Source: Mya arenaria
Taxonomy: Eukaryota > Mollusca > Bivalvia > Myida > Myidae
DNA: 64,000 nucleotides
Direction of reading: 5' to 3'
Assembly: GCF_026914265.1 (NCBI RefSeq)
Contig: NC_069124.1
Location: forward strand, 89,866,628-89,930,627
The notes below the pieces were generated by a model that was given only the letters and a program-made list of their open reading frames with translations, was not told where the DNA came from and did not search any database. The stretch's first letter is position 1. Each line of letters opens with the position of its first letter. The position numbers were made by a program, and so were the translations under genes. Positions 1-13,600 of this stretch are shown here, piece by piece.

Positions 1-44
1 CCATAACAGACTGCATGTTATTGTAGCAATTTGTCTGTCACCTG

Positions 45-3000
45 GAGCGAAATATACACAGCTATCTTCTCCTCTCCGATAATAACTTGAAACCGCACTT
101 CATGGTCAAAATCCCATTTCATTTGTGTATACATTTCGCGGCCTTTTGTTAAAGATGTGTTTATATGATTTCAAATGATATCATATTCGCTAGGTTATGA
201 TTGTTATGTTAATGTGAGGTTTTTGTTTATTTGTTTTTTCTTTATTTTTGTTCCTATATCAAATGGATGCAATGAAATCACTGAATTGAGTTGTTTTGAA
301 ATGTGGTCGCATGTATGAAAATAGTATAGTATCGGTGCCGTAGAAGTAGTTCTCGGTAGGCGTACATGTCTACTACTGAGCAATATGTATGTTGTGTATA
401 TGACCCCCTTCTTGCATTGACACAAAAGTGTAATTGTACTGTAGTTTGCATTGTATTAATATACTGATAATATGACGCACGCTCGTTTGGTCTTTACGTT
501 ACTCATTGTCAACACGCCACCCTTGGTAATGACGATAAGCCTTGTGTCACAGAACATTGGCAATTCTGTCGATACTAAGCCGGTGATTGAAGAATATGGT
601 ACTGGAATAGGCCAACTGCTTGTAAAACGTCTGTGCTATTGTTTGCCATGTCGTTGAATTATGACTGCTACAATCTCGTGGATTTTCGTTTCAAATTTCT
701 ATCTCAAGTTCCTAAACTGTTGATTTTCGCTTTCGCGAGTCTGGTGTAAATTTATTGGACCTGGCACAGGTACTACCAACTAGGACAAGATCTCACAATG
801 CAAATATGTTTTATAGATACACGTACAATGTATCTTAAAATATGACGGAGTAGTTGCAATAGTTTTAAACAATATTTTTGCTTTTAAAATATTTTATTAT
901 TCCTAACTACCAAGGCAACATAATATGGACTGCAATGTTTGTGTAAGTCGGTCACTAGGTGAAAAGACAATTATTACTCAATCTTTATTGTTAGTCTGTC
1001 ATAAATTGTCTCAAATATGTCAAATGTTCTAAATCTTTATCTCTAACTATACCAATGCTGTTATCATATTATAAGGAACTTAAGGACAATGTTGGATGTT
1101 TGGGGTCAACCGAATCAAAATGACAAACTGTACGAATATTCTTCAAATGTACAGAGTATTTTACTGTATAGTAAAACTATCCCGAGTTCGATTCATGTCA
1201 TTTCAAACCAATCCATTGGAGGCGTTTATTTAAACAATAGTGCTTACATTTATATGTTTAAACTAGGTCAGGAATGAGTATGAGTCATGTTGCATAAAAA
1301 CTAGGTTGCTAGTTCAATGATAGAATAACCAGCTTCCATTATTGTTGGTAGGACTCTTCCTTGTGAACAAAGGCCAATAGGTAGAGGATAAGATGTAAAC
1401 GTTTTGTTTTTTAATATATTTAAAACAAATTGCCATATCCTTATTTTACACGTGCAAGTTTGAAAATGGGCCATTTCGTTAAAACAGCCAGGCGGAAGAA
1501 AACTTTGTTAACACTGTGGAGACTCATGTGTCTACTCAGTATATTACTTTCTTCAAAATTACCACTGGACAAATGCCCAGAAGTGTAAGTTAAATGCGTT
1601 GTTCTGACATTTCCATTAAAATGTCTGTGAAAAATCTTGGAAGAGTTAATTTATTTGGAAGTGGATATCTTCTTTAGATTATTGCTGTCACATAATTATG
1701 TTCCAAGTCTAGATGATCGTTCTACTTCCTTTTTGTGTTGATCCGTCATCGAATTTAGGGGTATAGAAACAAACACAACATACTGGGTGTGATTGAAGCA
1801 CATGGTCTGAAGTGAAAATACACTGCTCTCTTCCCTTCTCCGATAATAAATTGCACCCGCTCTTCACGGAAAAAATCTCATTCCATTTGTATATATTATT
1901 TATGATATATTGTTGTTGTTTTTAAATACTAAGCGAATTAAGATTTTAATTGAAATCACACTTTAAATATTGTTTGATATGTAAAAGTTATGTTTAGGTT
2001 TTGTTTAAATTGTCTTTTTCTTGTGACCATAAACGCTGTTGATGTCGTAAACAAGATCCTGCTACCGGGCGTGTCACTGCTGTAAACAATATATGGATAT
2101 GTGTGTCTGCTTCCGGGCGTGCCCATGCCGTAAACAAGATCTGGATATGTGTGTCTGCTACTGGGCGTGTCCATGCCGTAAACAAGATCTGAATATGTGT
2201 GTCTGCTACCGGGCGTGTACATGCCGTAAACAAGATCTGGATATGTTTGTCTGCTACTGGGCGTTTCCATACCGTAAACAAAATCTGGATATGTGTGTCT
2301 GCTACTGGGCGTGTCCATGCCGTAAACAAGATCTGGGTATGTGTGTCTGCTACTGGGCGTGTCCATGCCGTAAACAAGATCTGGGTATGTGTGTCTGCTA
2401 CTGGGCGTGTCCATGCCGTAAACAAGATCTGGGTATGTGTGTCTGCTACTGGGCGTGTCCATGCCGTAAACAAGATCTGGGTATGTGTGTCTGCTACTGG
2501 GCGTGTCCATGCCGTAAACAAGATCTGGATATGTATGTCTGCTACTGGGCGTGTCCATGCCGTAAACAAGATCTGAATATGTATGTCTGCTACTGGGCGT
2601 GTCCATGCCATAAACAAGATCTGGATATGTATGTCTGCTACTGGGCGTGTCAATGCCGTAAACAAGATCTGGATATGTATGTCTGCTATTGGGCGTGTCC
2701 ATGCCGTAAACAAGAACTGGATATGTGTGTCTGCTACAGGCGTCCGTCGGGCGTATAATTTCATGAACACGTACGATCGTTAAGATCAGTTTGGCGGTTT
2801 ACATCTTCGTAATACTTCACACGCAGTTTGCTTATGTTTCATAAGCATGCTGTGCGTATGGCCTCATGTAAATTCATTTAATTGAATAAAAAATAGTATA
2901 ATTGTCCTGTAGTTTGCATTGTATTAATATGATAAAATGATGCTCGCTGTTCGGTTTTTACGTTACTTATTGTCAACACTCCACCAATGGCAAACATAAT

Positions 3001-3245
3001 AAGCCCCGTGCTACAGACTATTGGCAGTTATGTCGATACTTCGCCGGTGATTTCTGTGTAATGAGTGAGGAATATGGTACTGGAGGAGGCAAACTGCTTG
3101 AAAAACTTCTGTGCTGTTGTTTGCCATGACGTTGAATTATGACTTTTATAATCTCGTGGATTTTCTTCTCCAATTTCCACCTCAAGTGCCTAGAATGTTG
3201 ATTTTTCTCTTTCGAGAAACAAGTGTGGACTTATTGAATCTCAGA
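45..3245. repeat. Diverged direct segmental duplication (two blocks)
   Basis: Positions about 45-770 and about 1,810-3,245 carry the same sequence in the same order. The stretch after 61 (CTCTCCGATAATAACTTG) matches that after 1,835, and the stretch 430-770 matches 2,905-3,245 with scattered substitutions and small indels. The second block is longer because the 48-bp minisatellite sits inside it, at the point equivalent to about 250-400 of the first. The short ORF at 472-657 lies in the duplicated part and is interrupted in the second copy, so it is probably not a gene. The block may be a repeat family with a variable minisatellite core, as in pearl-like or Helitron-related elements of bivalves; that label is inference. 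Confidence 0.7.
2044..2740. repeat. 48-bp minisatellite, about 14.5 copies
   Basis: Tandem units of 48 bp, for example starting TGGGCGTGTCCATGCCGTAA and continuing through AACAAGATCTGGATATG. The central copies (about 2,290-2,530) are almost identical and the flanking ones carry more substitutions. Because 48 is a multiple of three, three reading frames stay open through the array (16-residue peptide repeats on both strands). These are not considered genes: no splice context and no non-repetitive coding flank. Confidence 0.95.
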
Positions 3246-5014
3246 GACTAGCAACTATGAAAGGAGTTCATGGTCCAAACGCTTTTTAAAAGACGCAATG
3301 TAGTCGATTGGTAACTTCTAAGAGAACCCCAAAATAAACCGGGAGTTAATTATAATCAAATTAAGTGAGTAACTTTTCCAAAAAACATGTATTTCCGAAA
3401 GAATTTCGGTGACGCTAGCATCGTATGCGAGTTGTTCTTTTACTGATGATTTTAATCATGATTTATGTACATAAAGTTATAAACTGCGTAGTATTAGTTA
3501 AAGGTTATTAGTATGCACTTTCAAAAATAGCAGTATACTCTCGGCCCATTTATTTCGTAAACACAAGCTGAAAACGCTTAAACCAACTTAAGAGTTTGGA
3601 ATTTTCTTTCATGCTTTTCGATGAAATATGGAATTTTATCAGTTAAATAACAACAGTGAAAAATGCATTACTAACCGTTTTCTTGACGTTTGAAGGCATT
3701 TCTTTTTTACAAAACAAATTGCAGACGAAAACAACTTCTCGAACATTAATAATTAGTTTTATCATCGTTCAAATATCTTTTTCAACAGTCTGTCGTTGTA
3801 ATGCGTTGTACGGACTTCGCGGAAAAATCACACAACAAATAAGAAATTAACTGATGATTTTTTTACTCCACCCACGCTTCAAAATTTGTCAACAACCTAG
3901 CATGGTCTTCATTCTTTACCTGGAAAACGACCTGTCTTCAAGCGATTCAGACTTGTCTGACAGTGAGGGGTGACTGAATACCCATTCATATACATATTGT
4001 AATACTTTCATTTTAACCGACCAATCAAATTTTAGCTTCAGAATACGCTCGCAAGAACGGCGCGGTTACAAACGAAACCGTTGGAACTGTTGAAACTGAC
4101 TGTTGAAAGCCGCTGTTTTGGCGGCACAAGTTGACCGTCTCTTCGGTACAAAACGGCACTACGATGTTGCTTTGTTTAACTGATTGTTGAGAACGTTTTG
4201 ATAAGTTTATTTGCAAACAGTAGTATCCGTAACACATCATGTTTTAATGACTTAATAGCATTTAACGTTTTAGTATAAGGCATCCATTAGGCAACATTAG
4301 ACACTCACATGCCAACACATAGGCAATCACTAAGTGAGATTTTACACCAGACACAGATGAAAATGTGCGAGGAAACAATCCGAGAGGCCCTTTCATGGAC
4401 GCCCTGTTCCCGCTAAGCCCATTAATAGATAGTTAAGGTGCTGTGGCTTCTCCCGCCGGACGACATTCAATCTGAATTGGTCGGCGATGAATTTCTCTTG
4501 CAAGCAGGATTAAAAACCCCGAGGAAATTAGGATAAGGCGAAGGCCGTTATCCCGAGGGAGCGTTTAACTATGAAAACTTGAATATTTCATCGGCTAATA
4601 TTGTAATATTTGGAAATTCTACAGGCTTATTTGAGGCAATAAATGCGAAAAAGTTTCATGAGCCTGCTGAAATGAATTGAGAACTTTAAAACTGTAGCAT
4701 TGGTTCAGGATAGGAGTTTTGTATTTCATTATTTGGAAAAAAGACAAATATTTTTTTTAAACTAATTTAGCTATAAAACCTGTCTATTTACGTTAAAAAA
4801 ACCCATTTCGAATTAACTAAATACAAGCAGCTCAATGCCATTTTTTTTTCGAAGTATATACAGTAACTGTTTCAAGCGAAAGTCGAACATAGTCTTAAAT
4901 GTCCCTGTCGTCCATATTGCACGAGCCTGTACTCAAACCTGTATTACAAATTGTATATGTCGCCCTGGATACCGAGAACCCGCTGTAACATGTGTATACT
5001 TTTGCAATGTACAC
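3246..5014. other. Non-coding stretch, one GC-richer block
   Basis: No convincing ORF or splice-bounded exon was found. About 4,380-4,560 is noticeably richer in GC than the surrounding sequence and free of simple repeats. It could be a conserved non-coding element or an old repeat; nothing in it could be identified. Confidence 0.35.
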
Positions 5015-6301
5015 AGACACTGCAATAAACAAGGTATTGCTGTTTCACAATTACCTACCCTTACCCTATAGGTACTGTGACACTGCAATAAACAAGGTAT
5101 TGCTGTTACACAATTCCCTACCCTTACCCTATAGGTACTATGACACTGCAATAAACAAGGTATTGCCGTTTCACAATTCCGTACCCTTACCCTATAGGTA
5201 CTATGACACTGCAATAAACAAGGTATTGCTGTTACACAATTCCCTACCCTTACCCTATAGGTACTGTGACACTGCAATAAACAAGGTATTGCCGTTTCAC
5301 AATTCCCTACCCTTACCCTATAGGTACTGTGACACTGCAATAAACAAGGTATTGCTGTTTCACAATTCCCTACCCTTACCCTATAGGTACTATGACACTG
5401 CAATAAACAAGGTATTGCTGTTTCACAATTCCCTACCCTTACCCTATAGGTACTGTGACACTGCAATAAACAAGGTATTGCTGTTTCACAATTCCCTTCC
5501 CTTACCTTATAGGTACTATGACACTGCAATAAACAAGGTATTGCTGTTTCACAATTCCCTACCCTTACCCTATAGGTACTGTGACACTGCAATAAACAAG
5601 GTATTGCCGTTTCACAATTCCCTACCCTTACCCTATAGGTACTGTGACACTGCAATAAACAAGGTATTGCTGTTTCACTATCTACCCTAACCATATAGGT
5701 ACTGTGACACTGCAATAAACAAGGTATTGCTGTTTCACAATTCCCTACCCTTACCCTATAGGTACTGTGACACTGCAATAAACTAGGTATTGCTGTTTCA
5801 CAATTTCCTACCCTTACCGTATAGGTACTATGACACTGCAATAAACAAGGTATTGCCGTTTCACAATTCCCTACCCTTACCCTATAGGTACTGTGACACT
5901 GCAATAAACAAGGTATTGCTGTTTCACAATTCCCTATCCTTACCCTATAGGTACTATGACACTGCAATAAACAAGGTATTGCCGTTTCACAATTCCCTAC
6001 CCTTACCGTATAGGTACTATGACACTGCAATAAACAAGGTATTGCCGTTTCACAATTCCCTACCCTTACCCAATAGGTACTATGACACTGCAATAAACAA
6101 GGTATTGCCGTTTCACAATTCCCTACCCTTACCCTATAGGTACTATGACACTGCAATAAACAAGGTATTGCTGTTTCACAATTCCCTACCCTTACCCCAT
6201 AGGTACTGTGACACTGCAATAAACAAGGTATTGCTGTTTCACAATTCCCTACCCTTACCCTATAGGTACTGTGACACTGCAATAAATAAGGTATTGCTGT
6301 T
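5015..6301. repeat. 63-bp satellite-like array, about 20 copies
   Basis: Units of 63 bp, each with ACACTGCAATAAACAAGGTA and a C-rich segment CCCTACCCTTACCCTATAGG. Variation is mostly at a few fixed sites (TGTGAC/TATGAC, TTGCTG/TTGCCG, TTTCAC/TTACAC). One unit near 5,680 has a small deletion. On the minus strand each unit carries three closely spaced GGG tracts resembling telomeric repeats. Since 63 = 3 x 21, long ORFs run through the array on both strands with a 21-residue period; they are judged artefacts of the period. Confidence 0.95.
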
Positions 6302-8552
6302 TTCAAAATCGATCAATAAAATATTCTAATATTATCAACTAAAAACTTCATGATTATATGGTGCTTTATATGCTTATAAAAACGTATAAATAGGAATAAA
6401 ATATAATGATGGTTGCCTCTAAACTGGAACAATATCCGTGTTGTGTTTTAACATGCATCTTTTCTCTCTATTTTATTGCGACTGTATGGCTTGCCTTGAT
6501 TGACAGGTTCTAGTTTGATGAAAAGAACCAACTAAATTGCTGAATGGCAGGGATTTAGTGAAAATTCCTTTTTGAACATGACGAATCTTGCCCCTGTTGT
6601 GTGGCGGGCGTATGAAGCAATTTACCGCTATTGAAGTGGATTCTCGGGCCGTTATCTCGTCAACAGGGTCGCAATTGGGAGCTTGTTTGATTCCTTTTGT
6701 GAAGAAATGTTTTATAGAAGAGAATAGAATTTCAACGCAATTGATATCTAAAGGAAAAAAAAGAATGCGTGGAACAGCTTGAAAACTTAATCAGTGAAAT
6801 CAGATAATTTTCAATTTGTATAGTTTGAAAAAAAAGTAATATTCTCATATTTGCAGTAGTTATTTAAAGGACTTTTCCAGGTCGTCCCAAGTATATCAAA
6901 TCAATCCAAGATGGTTTTTTTTAGGTCGTTCCGATTCGAATTTCCAGACTAGCCAAAGTCGTATTTTGGGTTTGAAAAAAATGCATTGTTATGAAAAAGA
7001 CTGCCACAAATTAAGAGGGGTTGCAGTGCTATCGGCACATATTATTCAAGTGAAGCGTGTACTATTAAAATTTCCAAGTTATTTGTCAGATTGTTTAATG
7101 TATATACTTATATAAGGAATCATTGTATCCGACATTTTAGTAGGATTCCAACATACCCATTATTTATACTGTTGAATATCCGTGCCAGTCGACATTCGGC
7201 GGTATTTACTATTCCATATAAGGGGAATATTCATTGTTGCTAATAATTAAGGATCTGCAGATAAGGCGCAGAATACCCACGCAATTACACGATTTACTTA
7301 CGCGCTTTACTTTTTTGAGGTTTTTTACGTTTATGCCTGAAACTGGTTACATATTTGAATTATTATCTTACATTGTCTGACAAACTCTTTTATTTGGCTA
7401 TTTTCAGCGCAGTACCAAGCTATCTTGCAGTAATTCCTATAAAATAATGATAACGCCTGAGGATGTAACCTTCGTGATAAGTTTCGAACTTATTTTTACA
7501 AAAGTTATGGACATTTTTAAGAACAAGGACACCGTCTGAACAAAATATTTATGAGTAAATTGTCTGAACGGTTTCTGGACGATTTCATGTTGGCGCATTT
7601 CCAATAAAAAAAGAATATTTTAATTTATATTTTGCAGTTTATATCAGCACATAATGGATTTATATCCGACTAGTGCATGTTAGTAAAGTGTTTAGGAGGT
7701 AAGATACGGTGTAAGGTTTCAGGTTTTTTAATTGAGCATTGTTGTTGATTCTTAAACCTACCAATGTTCATATTAAAACAGAATACACCCTGGTGCGTAC
7801 TAAACACGTTGAATGAATAAAGTACCATACTTTGCCCAATGGTTACATTATGAACGAGTCAGTCTTGGGCTAGTATTTGTCAAGTAGTGATTCTTGTATA
7901 TATGTTTTGCTGTCAATTGAGAGGTTTTAAAGAAAACAAGTATTAACCGGAGCCATTTGTCATTTAAATTAAATGATTCATTATCATGAATAAGTCAATC
8001 CTATGTAAACAATATATTCGTTTAAAGGGACCTATTACATATGTGTCGACTTCATGCATTTACATGTCCAGGGACCGTATTACAGAATCATCTTAAGATA
8101 GAATTGAACGCTTTCAAGGATTTAAGTTCAACTGTTTTATTACACAGGTAGAACGTGTAATGGTCGATGTATATTCTACAATGCTCACAAACACCTGTAA
8201 CATCTCAACTTCAAATCATAAATCGGAAAAAAACTATTTTCCACGGCCAAGTGTCAAACTGGAGTTAGTCTTTTAAAAATGACACCAATACTGTCTCCAA
8301 TAGAAACACCATTTCGTTCCCTGCTTTACCATGGCAAGTATTGTCACCAAAAAAAGCGTCCGAAGAACAGCTCGTCAGCAAGAGTGTTTATTGAACCATC
8401 TGACAACATAATTTCTAAAGAATATCAGAACAATTTAAGGGCTACCCAAACTTGTCGAATTGGAATTAGATTTTGGCATAGTTTTTTGGGAAGGGATGTG
8501 GTTTGTATTGAGAACAGTGATACATCCAATGAATCAAACAAGAAAAAATGGC
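6302..8552. other. AT-rich non-coding stretch
   Basis: No supported gene. The largest ORF (6,588-6,782, 64 codons) has no recognisable domain and no splice context. A phrase near 8,070-8,110 (GGGACCGTATTACAGAATCA) looks like part of a dispersed repeat, but its boundaries cannot be set from one copy. Confidence 0.4.
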
Positions 8553-9132
8553 TTAAATCTGCACTATCACAGATTTACCATTTTTACAACTTCTTTATTC
8601 TTTTTGTCTTTGAAAGAGCAATTTTTTTCGTCAATATCTGCAAATCAATGATATAAGATTGCTGACAAAAAATCAGATCGTAGATTTTCATATTTCCGTT
8701 CGAAAATTGATGTTTTATGGCCTAAGCCTAAACCGTTACTAACGGTTTAATAAAAATGCATAAAACATCAAGTTTTGAACTTAAATATAAAAAATCTGGA
8801 TCTAATTTCTTGTCAGCAGTCTTAATTAACTGGTTTCCATGGATGTTCGCAAAATTTGGCTCGTTCCCAGACAAAATATAAAAAAAGTTGTTAACACGTT
8901 CAATCTGTTAAAAAAGTTAAAAAAAACTGATGTTTTATGCATTTTTCTTAACCGTTAGTAACGCTTTAAGCCATAAAACTTTAGTTTTCGAACGGAAATA
9001 TGAATATCTGCGATCTGATATTTTGCCAGCAATCTTTTATCACTGATTTGCAGATATTAGCGCAAAAAAGCTCATTCTAAGATAAAAATAAAAAAAGTTG
9101 TAAAAACGGTATATCTGTGAGAGTGCAACTTT
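8553..9132. mobile_element. Palindromic MITE, compound copy
   Basis: Begins TTAA-ATCTGCACTATCACAG and ends with the inverted equivalent CTGTGAGAGTGCAACTTTA. It contains two central palindromes built on AACCGTTA(C/G)TAACG, at about 8,733-8,750 and 8,950-8,968. It has the same family features as the element at 13,813-14,168 but about 220 bp longer, so it is best read as one copy joined to, or nested in, part of a second. A 125-codon ORF (8,279-8,656) runs into it and is probably spurious. Confidence 0.75.
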
Positions 9133-10696
9133 ATTAGTGAATATAATTTACGTATTGATATTGCGAAATACAGTCTACATGGTACCAATCGGTGCATTAA
9201 AAAACGTTCAGACTATTTAGAAAATTGTAGAATGTGGTACCGTGTAAAAACACGTTTACTAAAGGTTAGCTACGGCTTTGTTTCATACGCGAAATACGTT
9301 TATCAAAGTAAAAAATATCCCGAAAAGCAGTAGGCTGTGTGTCGGTGTATTTTACCATAAAACTGACCCTTTCATACCCGAAGTCCTCGAAGCGACTGAG
9401 AAGTCTGGTATGTCGGAATGTTGGGGGTTGGGGCACAGTAAGAAGTTTACGTTTCATATGCAGCTAATATTATAACATTAATTTTAGTTTTTGCTTAAGA
9501 AAATTGCTTAGAAGGTGTTTTCAGCGTTATGATGGGTGAAATTAATGTTGCCCTTTTGCATGGCGAAGGTTCCTATGGAATCCTTTTTCGTTTTTGAAAA
9601 GCGTGTCTTCCAGGGTGTGCTTTTTGGAACAGTCAAAGAAAGGGACTTGACACAGGTTTTTTTTTCTGTTTACCAGAATTACGCCATTTTTAAATTTTTT
9701 TCCAAAATCGTCATCAGCAATGTATATAATTATGATGTTAAAGTCCATGTATTTTGGTAAAATATATACAGTCAACATTTTTCTTCCAGACACTAATCTA
9801 AATCAGAGTGCAAAATAATATATTGAAGAAATCGTGACAGGCCTTCATAGGCGCTACAATCGATTGTACGTTTTGGATAGGAAAGCCATATAAAGAAACT
9901 CATATATTTTAATGAACTTGGAGGGCTGCCACAAAGACAGCTTTGGCTACGGTCATTTAGCGGTGCATGGCTATCACTAAGACATACAGCTCTAATGTAC
10001 ACTAGTCTCACAAATCATAGCTCCATTGCACACCATCCCAAACATTTTGACACACAATACTTTACTATGAGAACTTGGAATGGGAAAATTGTTAAATTCA
10101 GGTATTTCGCATAGCCTATTTTTTCGCAACAGATGGGAAAAAAGCCGAACAATGCATGATAAAAATGGCACCCTTCTGAATTCCTTTAAAAGGCTCTAGA
10201 TTATAACAACTTTCAGCGCCATCACTAGAGAAACAGCGCAACCACTACTCTAAATATGTGCATATTTCCTTTTGAAGAAGAGCTTGTGAGTTTTGATGTG
10301 TGCCGGCGTAGGGACCATGCACGACAGTTCTATAACTGCGTGTTTTGCACCGAAATGTCGTTGAAATGTTAACAGATCTCAATATTTGCACACGTCCAAA
10401 TCGAGAGAAAAGGTTCTGGCACCACCATTCGTTATATTGAAACTAACTCTTAGCCAACCTGTAGTAAAAGAGTTCTTACACAGTACCACATTCTCCAAAT
10501 TTAATATAAAAATATCAGAAGAAATATAAGTCATACTCATACGTGTGTACAAATAACAAAAGGCATAGCTGCAACACGGAAGTGTCCACATCTCATTTTC
10601 TTTGCACCACCGATAAGTGGCGTTTTATAGGCATGAATTAGTGCAGTTTTAATTAAACCATCTGCAGCCACTCATAATGACTTCTCCGTGTTTCAG
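9133..10696. other. Non-coding upstream or first-intron sequence of the Ig gene
   Basis: No supported exon. Positions about 9,222-9,300 resemble 57,146-57,215 (shared GAATGTGGTACCGTGTAA and flanks), so a dispersed-repeat fragment lies here. The signal-peptide exon of the downstream Ig gene should lie 5' of 10,697, but no ATG plus hydrophobic segment with a convincing donor was found. Confidence 0.35.
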
Positions 10697-13600
10697 TGAC
10701 GCTGCAGCTGTTTGTGCGGGCGGTGGACCCGGAGTTTGACCTTTCGCCCGTGAACGTGACGGCCGTGCGCGGTCAGCCGGCCGTCCTTCCGTGTGGCGTC
10801 GTCAACAAACTCGACAGACAGGTAAATCGCCTGGTGTAACTGCATAATTGATATTGGCGTATTGCTCTATAGCTCAAAGCAAAACATGTATCATGAATCT
10901 TCAAAATCATGGGGGGGGGGGGGGGGGGGGGAATTCCGACCAATGAGTAAAACATGGTGAAACGAAGATGTAGATTTACTTCATTCCCTGGCCTCGAAAA
11001 TGCAATGCGTTGATCTTTGGTTAAAGGATTGCCCTCGCAATATATATATATTAAATGGCTGATGAGCGATGTGATCGGCCATGGAGACAATATTATAAAT
11101 ACAGTTAAAGATTACAATCCACTGAAATAATAATCATGCGATCAATGATATAAATAATTTCATAAACTTCCATTTCTCACTTAAATATCTAAATATTACC
11201 CGTTTTATACAGAACTTTAGAGTCAGTTATTCATGTTTTGGCAAATTATTGTAAATTTTATTTCGTATCTGTTTTGTTTCAGATAATATGGATGAATCCA
11301 AAACGTATTTTGATCAGCACAGAGGACAGGCGAGTCATCGACGATACCCGGATGTCAATCGAGCGTCCTTTCGTGCGTGACTGGAATCTGCACATCCGGA
11401 ATGTACAGACGGACGACGATGGCGAGTACACTTGCCAGATAAACACTGACCCCATTCAAATCAAACGTATTCGGCTCAAAGTCCAAGGTGAGCTCAAAAA
11501 CTGTGATTGAACTTACACTTATTTTTTTCCGAGAAACTTGTCGCCATGCAGTTTTCTTATTTTTTTTGTATAATTTCGATGCGATTTACAGAAAATAGAG
11601 TGGGCTACCTCGGCCTACTAGAGCGGGCGTACCTGGCCCGAAGTAGCTAGCTCTATTTGCTGTAAATTGTCAAAACCTGACTCTAACTTAATTGGTGTTT
11701 GTTGGTGCATTTATCAGAATCGATCTATGTAAAATATAGTGTACAGCAAATTTGAAAAATCTTCGATTATCATTGATCCATAAGTGCACAAAAATGCAAA
11801 CACCAAGTAAATGCTACTTTTTTTCTACTGACACTAGTTTAATGAGGAGATAGCCTTGGTCGAAAATAGACTGACTGAAATTATAATCCATGAAACTATT
11901 TTTGGTGCATTTGACAGAATCGATCTACGTAAAATTAATGAACATATTTTTAAAAAAAGTCATGGGCCCACACAAAAATACAAACACCATGTAACCTACG
12001 CGATATTGGTGATGAAACTCACACCGAGAGAATATTAAAGTATCACCTACAAAGTCAGATTAAGAGATATCGATGGCTTTTAAATATGTGAAGATAATTT
12101 AGATCCGACAGACATTCTTAAAAACAGAAATTATTGACACTTATATGGTATTTTTAAACAACTTTAGTTCATTCTTGAAAATAAGAGTATCACCTACAAA
12201 GTCAGATTAAAAGATATCGATGGCTTTTAGATATGTGAAGGTAATTTTGATCTAACAGACATTCTTACAAACAGAAATTATTGACACTTATATAATAAAC
12301 AGTTTTAAACAACTTTATTTTCTTCTTGATGTAGCTAAATCTTTCTCTGGTATAAATTTCACAGAAAGAATAGCTCAAGCAAAAACTACTAGTACTTACG
12401 TTCTTATGACGCAGTTCATTTCATACCTGATATACCTTCAAAACCTGCTCTCTGGTATGTATTTGGAGCATTGGAGCAATTCTTGTAAAACAAAACATAA
12501 CTATACAAATGGGTCTCATACGACAACATCATTAAACTTGTAGCTGTAGGCCCGCTGATACTCGCATAACTCTCCTGACTCCTCGTGCTGTCGTGTGTGT
12601 TATTCCAAACCAGTGTAGCATAAAACTGAAACTGAGATGTGGCCTCATTATTACACCCACCACCTCCCCGCCGAAAAAGCATTAGATCTGCACTTTAAAA
12701 AAAAGAAAAGGCATTACAACCAAAAGTGTTAGCTATTTATTTTACTTTGACATAATAACCTACAATGCGACCAGACATGCACTATACTTAAACTTGACAT
12801 ATTTTTCAAAAAAGGTTCATGCATTTTCTAACCTTGAGATATTGACCTTCCATTCATTCATTCATTCATTCATTCATTCATTCATTCATTCATTCATTCA
12901 TTCATTCATTCATTCATTCATTCATTCATTCATTCATTCATTCATTCATTCATTCATTCATTCATTCATTCATTCATTCATTCATTCATTCATTCATTCA
13001 TTCATTCATTCATCCATCCATCCATCCATCCATCCATCCATCCATTCATTCATTCATTCATCCATTCATTCATTTCTAACCTGGTCTAACTCTTGGTCAA
13101 ACTTTACTCTGGCTTTTAAATACATTCAAAATATATGTCATGAAATCAGTTTTATAAATATCGCGTCTAGTCAAACATTGGGAAAGATATGTTGTTTTAT
13201 TGAGCAAGAACCACGGAGCACTTACATTCATCTAATGTACCATTGGTAGCTATCTTGGCCATTCCAGAACACAAAAAGAAAAAAACGTAGTCTTTGAATT
13301 GCATCGCCCTTTACTTGTTTGTTTCGATCCGTCTTTAATAAATGAGCAACATGGCCTTGGCTTGGTCTTTAGTGTACGAACAATTGACCTAGTGACCTTA
13401 ATTTTAGCTGACATGATCTATGTTTGCACCATGTTCGCACACTTTTAATTTCATCTTTTGTAAACAGGTTTGTTAATATATCAAATTGAGGGGGGGGGGG
13501 GGGGGGAATACTTCAAATTTGGGGTAAACAATTTGTCAGTTGAGCTTTTGACAAGATATCTGAAATTATTTTTCCTTGTGACCTACTTTTTTATGCGGCA

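Noticed and set aside
1180..1280. tRNA-like B box near GAGTTCGATTC
   Set aside because: No A box at proper spacing and no cloverleaf could be drawn.
1956..2783. Long ORFs on both strands with 16-residue repeats
   Set aside because: The 48-bp period is a multiple of three, so stop-free frames persist automatically. Several frames are open at once and no non-repetitive coding flank exists.
4933..6329. 457-codon minus-strand ORF and two plus-strand ORFs with 21-residue repeats
   Set aside because: The 63-bp period keeps frames open on both strands. No splice borders, and the array reads as satellite DNA.
8279..8656. 125-codon ORF
   Set aside because: Its second half is the terminal part of a MITE and nothing in the first half is recognisable.
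12794..13249. 151-codon ORF rich in Ser-Phe-Ile-His
   Set aside because: Translation of a CATT/CATC microsatellite inside an intron.
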